NCBI RefSeq assembly: GCF_963678635.1
Contig: NC_087069.1
Span: forward strand, 50,297,892 to 50,361,891
Length of the DNA: 64,000 nt
Direction: 5' to 3'
From: Symsagittifera roscoffensis
Taxonomy: Eukaryota > Xenacoelomorpha > Acoela > Convolutidae
Below, piece by piece: positions 57,201-64,000 of the stretch. The notes beneath the pieces were generated by a model. That model saw only the letters and a program-made list of their open reading frames with translations, had not been told where the DNA came from and did no database searches. Numbering within the stretch: the first letter of the stretch is position 1; each line of letters starts with the position of its first letter. The position numbers were made by a program, and so were the translations under genes.

Positions 57201-59246
57201 TCATACAGAACAGCGCTCGTACTTTCACTCATACAGTTTTACAGCCTGTTTTCTCAGTAGTCAAGATCAACAGGTGAAGATATTTCCAACGGATGGTTAA
57301 AATAAACTTTCTGTTTTTGCGTTGTTGTCTTTGTACAAGTGTTTGGCCTTTTCTTTGTAGTTCACTTGCCGCATGTTCTATCTGTTGGAGGTACAGCTTG
57401 TCCTGCGTCATGTCGCTCAATTGAAGAGCCGCACACCCTTTTCTCTACTAAATAAGAGAGAAAAAATAATTGTTCAATTTATAAAAATAAATTTGGTCGA
57501 ACTTCTGTTGTTTGTGAAAATCAAAATTTTTTTAGTACGAGTACCTTCTCCAAAAAAGCTGTATTTTCAGAAAAAAAAATTTTTTTTTGCTTTGAGGGGT
57601 AAAAAAATGGATGTCCTGTGATTCGATTAACCGTTTTCTGAACCAGTTACCTCCTTAAGTGAATGTTTTTGAGAAGGGTGCCCTCGTTCCGTTGCTCGGC
57701 GCTTTTTCTGTTGGGTGGTTTTCGTAGCTGTCTTGTCTGTTAACACTTCATCAAGGTACTCATATTTTATTCATGCATTTTTGATTTAAAAAGAATCAAT
57801 TTCCCTTAATATAGTTCAAGCGAGTGGAAAACCAAATTTTTCCGAAACCAAAAAGTTCAGAGACAGTGGTGAAAATGCTTTTGGAAGGCACCACCCGTTT
57901 CATTAATTCCTAGTAAATAAATGATTCCATATATATTTCGCTACCGCTGATTTTAGAGATGATATAAAATAATTGAAAAGTTTGTGAATAAGAATTTTGA
58001 TTTCTTTCAGTGAACTAACCATTCTAACACTCTATTGTGTCTCTGATAACCCATTGTACATTAAAAATATTTTTTTTTTAAAATTTTCTCCTTAGAAATC
58101 TTTACAATCAATGCAGTCAAAAAATAGCCATTCGTTGATTATTTAGGAACTTGGAAATCCAGAAAGTGACACATAACAGAGAAAACTCAGAACTGTCTGA
58201 TTAGGGGTTTAAATTGTTTTAACAAGGGAAAATCCAAACACGATCTTCATACAAAAAAAATGTAATTTTTTGCTCCCCAAGATTGATCGATGAAATGGCA
58301 AAGTCCAAATTATTGTCTCTAATGGCTCTTAATTTTCTCTTAGTTTTTATTTTGTTTGTTGCTAGGATAGTTTTAGATTCTTACCAGTTTTATTGATTTT
58401 TTTAACATTTTTTCCGAGATGAAATGCTTTTCTGTAAAACTGTGTTCACCGGAGATATTCGGCAAAAACCTCATTTCAATTGTCATGGGCGGGTCTGATG
58501 TAACAGGGCCACGGATGGAGAGTCTAAAGATGCTGGTAAGACTACCGTGTATTAAATGAAGAGTCGTCCGTCTTTGATATGTAGTTTCCAGTGGTTTTTG
58601 ATTCTGCGATCAAACTATTTATTCACTGCTATTTTGACATTTTTATTATTTTGTCGTCATCCGTGATGACAATACTGCAAAAATTAACAATTTTCTGCAA
58701 AACTGACTAAGAACCTCAGTAATTCGAGATCTGCTTTGTGTTTATATAGTAGTTTTAAATGGTTTAGAGGAAATTTGTCTTTCGAGATCTGCTTTGTTTA
58801 TATGTAGCAGTTTTGAATGGTTTTGAGGCGTTTTGTCTTCACCCAAAATAAGAGAAATGCTCTGGTTTGATAAAACAAAGAAAATAAGGTTCAATTTCGA
58901 AAAAAGCAGAGTAACACAACTATTGGAAAAAACTCTGAGCGAAAAGTGAGTAGGTTTACAAATTCGAATGAGGTAAATGAATGAGGCATTTCAATTTATT
59001 CAGGAAGAACAACTGTCGGAGAAGTATTTAAGCGTTAGTCTTCTTACCCGTTGGGGTTTTTTTTCCTGAAGAGTGATTTTACTTCTTTTTTATTTTAAAA
59101 GCTGTAGCCACTACAAATTGATAATCATCGAAAAGTGGAACCTAATCCAAACTACATATTTTATTATTCATAATTTAGATATTAAATCACTGTAAAGTAT
59201 TTAATACTAACCAATCACAATCCATCTAACTAACTATCCACTTATT
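54287..59246. other. Long stretch without a supported gene
   Basis: AT-rich, with clusters of TTATAATC-like motifs at 54,500-54,640. An 85-codon plus-strand frame at 55,338-55,595 (contains IPWCVYTEQKYGTVSDL) has codon-like composition but no recognised domain. Two abutting minus-strand frames at 57,025-57,420 begin MSDMTQDKLYLQQIEHAASE and could be exon remnants. Short TATCCTCTAGAAT repeats at 55,567-55,660. None is strong enough to call a gene. Confidence 0.4.
58727..58839. repeat. 57-base tandem duplication
   Basis: Two adjacent units each beginning TCGAGATCTGCTTTG and ending TTTTGTCTT or TTTGTCTT, about 80% alike. No coding signal. Confidence 0.7.
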
Positions 59247-59250
59247 TGTA

Positions 59251-59280
59251 AGTGCTGAAATTACTTGTAATTTCAGCACT
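59251..59280. repeat. Perfect 30-base palindrome at the element's start
   Basis: AGTGCTGAAATTAC and its exact reverse complement around a TT centre, 4 bases inside the candidate LTR start. Could be a protein-binding or RNA structural signal at the LTR edge. Confidence 0.9.
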
Positions 59281-59643
59281 AGAGAGATTTGAATTAACTT
59301 AGAAAATAGTTGACTCTTTCCGAGTACTTCAGCAGCCGCAACAATACCAGTATACTCTAGATCTATTGAGCCTAGCAGAGACTAGTTAAACACCCTGAGA
59401 CTAGTAGTATTAAGAGTAAGATTAGGATCGGTATTGGACTAAGAAGTTGCACGAATCTATCCGGCCGAAAATAAGATAGCGTGACGAGCAGACGGTGTAC
59501 CCTATCCGAAATTACTATATGAGCTAGACATCCATACCTAACTCATCTGGTGCGACCATAAGTCTCGAACAAGACCTTAAAAAACAAATTAGCTTAGAAT
59601 TAACAAAAATTAGATTAAAAATTAGACAAAACACATTTTCAAA

Positions 59644-59877
59644 ATGTTGTACGACAACAATTTAATCGAATGGTCTCTCCGACTCAATAGATCCAAACCA
59701 CTCTTCCGAACAATACTAGAACAACGACGATTTGGACTCAGAGCACGAACAAGAAACGACATACGACTACGGAGAAACTTACCAAATAGTTTCATGATAG
59801 TACGGCAAAAGCCACAACATACTTTTATATTTAGAATCATACCAGCAATGAATATAGATTTTCATTCGCAAACTTAG
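59644..59877 (+). CDS. Small basic ORF (77 codons) in or near the 5' LTR
   Basis: Arg-rich (RARTRNDIRLRRNLPNS), starting at the first ATG after the candidate LTR start. It may be a chance frame in the LTR or leader. No domain recognised. Listed because it is the first ORF of an otherwise well-preserved element. Confidence 0.25.
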   Translation: MLYDNNLIEWSLRLNRSKPLFRTILEQRRFGLRARTRNDIRLRRNLPNSFMIVRQKPQHTFIFRIIPAMNIDFHSQT

Positions 59878-60217
59878 TGTTCTGTAAAAAATCTTCAATG
59901 CCTTTAAGAGGCGCTACATAAATTATTATTGTTCAATAACGATTGATAAAAACATCACTAATCGTTCCTTCAACTGCAGTACTATATAAAAATTATATGA
60001 AAAATAATTTATTAAAAAATACAAAAAAAATTAGTAGCATGATAATAATGTTAGTAAACATCAATCATCTTGTTGTTCCAGCTTCATCACCTAAACATAA
60101 CAGCTATCATAAATAGACTAACTTCATCAAAACTAAAAGTCACAAATTGTTATTTCAAAATTTTTAAACCTTAAAATTTTCTACAATTAAAAAATAATTT
60201 CTTAACATTTAAATCCA

Positions 60218-60740
60218 GATCATCAAGGCTTATCCTTGAACCTAATTTCATTTTCTATTCCTAAATTTAATTCTGATCATCAAGGCTTATCCTTGGATCA
60301 ACAGAACAATTTTGTTCTCCCCTATCCACTTATCAAGTGTCTAACGACCTCAAACGTCGATTCACTCTCCAACCTTTTCAAAAGACCCAGGACTAACAGA
60401 AATTTTTCAAATATTAACCATTCAAATTAGGCTAAAAAGTGGTAAAAAGAACTTCGGTTATTCATCCTTCACTTGACCCCTCCTCTTATACGACCCAGGA
60501 TAAATCATAGACTTAGTAAGTTTAAAATAGTATCTAACGAACTACTCGCGTTCTAATTATACCTGAATCTTGTGGATCGATTTACTATTCTCCAACCCTT
60601 GAACACAATCACTACCCCTAAGTAAGATTAAGTAAGTTAACACCTTAGCTTATACTAGTCACAAGGAAGTATAATCATTCTTCGGAATTGATATATCTTT
60701 CTCTCCAACCCTGAATAAAAAGACCCAGGCTAAGCTAACC
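60218..60740 (+). repeat. Repeated motifs in the retrotransposon leader
   Basis: GATCATCAAGGCTTATCCTT occurs twice, at 60,218 and 60,275. A second motif, CTCCAACC followed within 15-25 bases by AAAGACCCAGG or a variant and then TAAG-like sequence, recurs near 60,367, 60,485 and 60,700. The leader also contains a 64-codon open frame (60,236-60,430) that overlaps these repeats and is not supported as a gene. The repeats may be RNA packaging or translation signals. Confidence 0.55.
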
Positions 60741-60800
60741 AAAAAATCGAGGAAATAAAAACCACTCACAAACAAGCCTGCATCCATCATCCTAAACCTT

Positions 60801-61265
60801 ATGTCACTAAAAAATTTAGGAAATAAACAAACAATCGTAATACACAATTGTCAAATTGAAAATCAAAAATACGATCTTGTTATCACTCCGCATACACAAA
60901 CAACTGAGTATATACACACAAAACGACAAACATTAAGAAATACAATCCTAAGTAAACAACGACAAATAACACAAAAACGATTTTCAAAAAACCGCAACGC
61001 ATTTTCCGACTCAGAAGTCAGTAGTCTCGACGCATTATACAAAGTAGAAGATACAATAAATCAATCTTACCCGATTCAAGATTCAGTATATTTTTCAGAC
61101 TCAGAAACAAATACAATCGCATCGAAAAAAGGAAGAAATAGAATAAAAAAGAAACATAAATGTAAATCAGTACATTTGTATCATTGGAGTCAACCAATAC
61201 GACATATTAATAACTATTTATTAACAGTCATTAAACGAAAAAATGATCAGCCCCACTCACAGTAG
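60801..61265 (+). CDS. Retrotransposon ORF upstream of gag, 154 aa, unknown function
   Basis: Starts at ATG 60,801 (MSLKNLGNKQTIVI). Basic, with an Arg/Lys-rich middle (KQRQITQKRFSKNRN) and an Asp/Ser acidic patch (AFSDSEVSSLDAL, then SDSETNT). No zinc knuckle or enzymatic motif. It overlaps the next ORF by 23 bases in a +1-shifted frame, so translation of the two could be linked by reinitiation or frameshifting. It may be an accessory protein or part of a broken Gag N-terminus. Confidence 0.5.
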   Translation: MSLKNLGNKQTIVIHNCQIENQKYDLVITPHTQTTEYIHTKRQTLRNTILSKQRQITQKRFSKNRNAFSDSEVSSLDALYKVEDTINQSYPIQDSVYFSDSETNTIASKKGRNRIKKKHKCKSVHLYHWSQPIRHINNYLLTVIKRKNDQPHSQ

Positions 61266-61578
61266 TGACTACGAAATAGATCACGAACAAGTATTCCCTT
61301 TTGTTATAACCGCAGATACTGATAGAGGACAAGTAAAATTTTGTAAAAACCTACTCTTAAATTTATTTGAACCAGGATCTAGTCCATGTAAAACAGAATT
61401 CCCAGATATAAGAGTAAAAAGACAAATACTCGATCACTATGTAAAAGATATCGCAAAAATAACACAACAATATGGAATCTATACTATAGGAATCCGTACA
61501 ATAGACGACAAAAAATATATTTTTCAAACAGATGATCTTGATCTCGCTTTTTTCAAAAGTATTCACAGAGTATATTAA
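61243..61578 (+). CDS. Gag N-terminal segment (111 codons, broken end)
   Basis: Starts at ATG 61,243 and lies in the same frame as the main gag body that follows. Contains VFPFVITADTDRGQVKF and IYTIGIRTIDDKKYIF. It stops at TAA 61,576. The neighbouring frame (61,532-61,744) is open across the gap and continues similar composition, so two compensating frame changes, in the T-run near 61,550 and in the CAGTACAAAA repeats near 61,675-61,705, would connect this segment with the gag body. Confidence 0.5.
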   Translation: MISPTHSSDYEIDHEQVFPFVITADTDRGQVKFCKNLLLNLFEPGSSPCKTEFPDIRVKRQILDHYVKDIAKITQQYGIYTIGIRTIDDKKYIFQTDDLDLAFFKSIHRVY

Positions 61579-61629
61579 AAATATACAATACCATAACTCA
61601 CAGAGAGCAAACTCACTATTCACAAATGA

Positions 61630-64000
61630 AGTTTTTGCTTTAATATATACAAATATAAATATATTAGAAACAGTACAAAACCAAAACAGTACAAAACAGT
61701 ACAAAGTACATCACCACCTCAAACATCTAGACATACTAAAGTAAGAAATGAAATCACCGCATTTTCTACATTTTTATATGCAATTCGTGAAAATTTTTCA
61801 AGCAATGATGTTTCACAACATTCTAAACATGATCTACAAAAAATACTAGCATGGTTTATCATCGATTATTTCAAACATAATATAGATTTAATAAGCGACG
61901 CTAGAAGACATTTTAGACCTCAAAACAACACTGACGAAACAGTCATCCACGAACAATCAGATTATGTTTGGGACCCTGATTGGACTCATCCATTATTTAT
62001 AAATTTCCCAACTTCTATTTCAAGTCAAACAATAGATACAATATCTATTCACAGAGATTATATAAAAATTATACCATTAACAATTGATGCCACACCTCTA
62101 AACTATAATTCATTTTTGCCTAATACACAAGGTAATACCTTCAATTCAACGGTTCTACAGAATGAAAACCCAAGTGGAACTCAAAACCCTACACAACAGG
62201 ATATTCAAATACCATCACAATTCATAAATGAAGAAATTGTACAAACAACGGTAACAACTACACAACAAAGTATTTCACCAATACATCCAAATTTCACAAC
62301 ACCACAAAATAATAAACTGCCATCACCACAAATAACATTACACTCGACTGTAAAACCTTCAGCCACCTTAGCTCCAAAATATTCACATATGGATTTTCAA
62401 ACGTATAGACCTATGACAAGACTACCAAGACCACAGAGAACATTCACAAGAAACAACTTTGCAGAACATAATTATAATTATACACACCCACCAAGAACAA
62501 AGTATTCACCACGGAAACCTAATAATAATATATATTCTCGCAATTGGGAAAGACCAATTACATCCAACAATCCAGTGAATTTTCAATCAAATCAACGCTC
62601 TACACAAGATTATAGTGAAAATTACCCCTTTTTCCAACAAAATAAAAATAAACCACAAAAACCCCACTATACAGAATATATATCATCTGATGATGACCAT
62701 TTACCAGATATTTATGAACCATATTTCCAAGAGTACCGACATCAAAAGCCACAAAGTGCCCAACATAAAAAAAATTTTCCCGAAAACCCACTAAATTTTC
62801 AAGAGCAACAACCACAAGTTCCAAATTCATATAACACACAATTTTTCCAACCAACACAATCACAAAATCCAATGACAATGCATTCATATCTACCATTCCA
62901 GATGCAAAATGAAATCCCATTACCATATTATTTACAACAACATGAAATCACAAAAAATCAATTAACAAATTTTTCACAAATGCCAAACGCCGCAGAGTCA
63001 TTACAAATGACGATGAATCCATATCTCATGGGAGGATCATCAATAACATCAAATAAACCACTCATGGTTTTTACAGGAACAGACCCTGAATACTCAGTAG
63101 AAGATTATCTAAATGCAGTTACAGCAAATTTAATTTTGAATATAGGACCTGAACCAATAAATACGCCACTCCATCAAAATTGGATACACCGCCGCACAGC
63201 ATTAATACAAACGACATTAGACGGTGCAGCACAAAAATGGTTCTCAGTATTACCCATAGAAATAAAATCAGATTGGAAAAGATTCACACAAGAATTTTCA
63301 AAAATGTTTGATTCTGAAAGAAACAAACAACATCAAAGAGTATTATGTAACGAAATCAGAAGATTACCAAATGAAACAATCAAACAACTAGCAGTAAGAA
63401 TCGAAACACTAGTTCGAAAAGCATATTCACCTAATACACATGATTACAAAAACACAAAAATGACAGAAATTTTAATGATGACCTTGACACCACAATTAAA
63501 AAAAATTGCGATAAAGAAAAGAGCATCCCATCCTTCCTCAATTCGTGAACCTGATTTAGATTTCAGAAAACTAGTCGATAAACTAGAACAAGCAGAGATC
63601 ACAATGAAACTCGAAGAAACTGAAAACTTAAAATTACAGTATGTTAATCACATTGAAACAAAAACTACACACATCAACAATATACAAGAAACAGATATAG
63701 ACCTATCTGAAAAAATCACTGAAATTTTAAACATCTACGAAAAGAACCCAAACTGGAAAGGAAAACCATCCTTTAAAAAATGGTGTAATTATTGTCGACG
63801 ATACGGACACAGTATCTCAGAATGTAGACAAAAACAGCAAGATAATCAGAACAAACCTCCAAAACACAAGGAACCAAGCAAATCATTTTATCACTACATG
63901 AAAAAAGACCAAAATTTACCAAACAAAAACGTATACAGTAACAATAGCTCTGGAAAACCGCTTCCAAATAATCAAAACTATTCTCGAAATCAGTCACCAC
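61630..64000 (+). CDS. gag: Retrotransposon Gag (capsid and CCHC zinc knuckle), open at window end
   Basis: Open for about 790 codons to the end of the window. The first part is Gln/Asn/Pro/Thr-rich low complexity (62,100-63,000). The capsid-like part begins at VFTGTDPEYSVEDYL (about 63,068) and includes DGAAQKWF and WKRFTQEFSKMF, the retrotransposon Gag pattern. A zinc knuckle C-x2-C-x4-H-x4-C is at 63,784-63,825. A basic Asn/Ser-rich tail follows. No in-frame ATG near its beginning; the first is at about 62,391, so the start probably lies at 61,243 with frame changes, or upstream. Confidence 0.8.

Larger units (their letters stand above)
59247..64000 (+). mobile_element. 5' part of a plus-strand LTR retrotransposon (cut by window end)
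   Basis: Starts with TGTAAGTGCTG, followed by a perfect palindrome. A long leader of about 1.5 kb with small repeats leads to two small ORFs and a long Gag frame with a zinc knuckle still open at 64,000. The coding part is nearly intact, in contrast to the other elements, so the copy is young. The 5' LTR's inner boundary and PBS could not be fixed because the 3' LTR is outside the window. Class (Ty3/Gypsy most likely) is inferred from the Gag. Confidence 0.75.

Noticed and set aside
57025-57420. Two-exon minus-strand gene (starts MSDMTQDKLYLQQ)
   Set aside because: The frames are separated by a stop, no GT-AG pair joins them, and a local duplication (TACTTTCACTCATACAG) explains their adjacency.

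Overview
The window looks like a piece of an AT-rich invertebrate animal genome. The reasons are GT-AG introns in a metazoan-style gene (RING finger, AIG1-type GTPase, coiled coil), a eukaryotic tRNA-Arg, and several families of LTR retrotransposons, LINEs and small inverted-repeat DNA transposons. I cannot name the species or phylum from the sequence. No bacterial operons, rRNA or CRISPR arrays are present.

Region by region. (1) 1-19,150 is an array of four diverged copies (A, B, D, C) of one repeat family, here called U. Its minus strand carries decayed protein-like stretches that I tentatively read as a BEL/Pao-type retroelement. The copies were later hit by other insertions: a palindromic AT-rich element (405-655), two copies of a ~1.03-1.15 kb TIR element (6,887 and 14,983), a 1.23 kb palindrome-rich insertion that carries a C-rich minisatellite and a tRNA-Arg(UCG) (12,727-13,960), and a ~0.5 kb insertion with a terminal hairpin (18,044-18,568). 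(2) 19,150-22,580 is sparse, with one tandem duplication. (3) 22,583-31,200 holds the one convincing host gene, on the plus strand: a RING exon, a 5.2 kb intron full of transposon relics (Pao-like RT fragment, LINE ORF1 and endonuclease start), then exons for an AIG1/GIMAP-like GTPase and a long coiled coil. Splice phases agree across four exons. A TA-flanked 316 bp MITE lies immediately upstream of the start codon. (4) 33,600-54,290 is dominated by a minus-strand Ty3/Gypsy-like element, heavily decayed: gag-like region, remnant RT, RNase H, integrase core and C-terminal domain, then a long extra region (42.8-35.8 kb) of further ORF fragments. One fragment carries SGNH-hydrolase-like motifs, and later cysteine-bearing fragments could be envelope-like. 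LTR-like repeats X and Y lie at its edges in an arrangement that is not a simple LTR pair. (5) 54,290-59,246 shows little. (6) 59,247-64,000 is the 5' part of a much younger plus-strand LTR retrotransposon, with a start like an LTR, a long leader, two overlapping small ORFs and a long gag with a CCHC zinc knuckle, cut off by the window end.

Apart from the GTPase gene and the tRNA, nearly everything readable is mobile DNA in different stages of decay. The RING exon and the GTPase exons act together only if the 5.2 kb intron is removed as predicted. Protein assignments are from motif reading alone; no database search was run.
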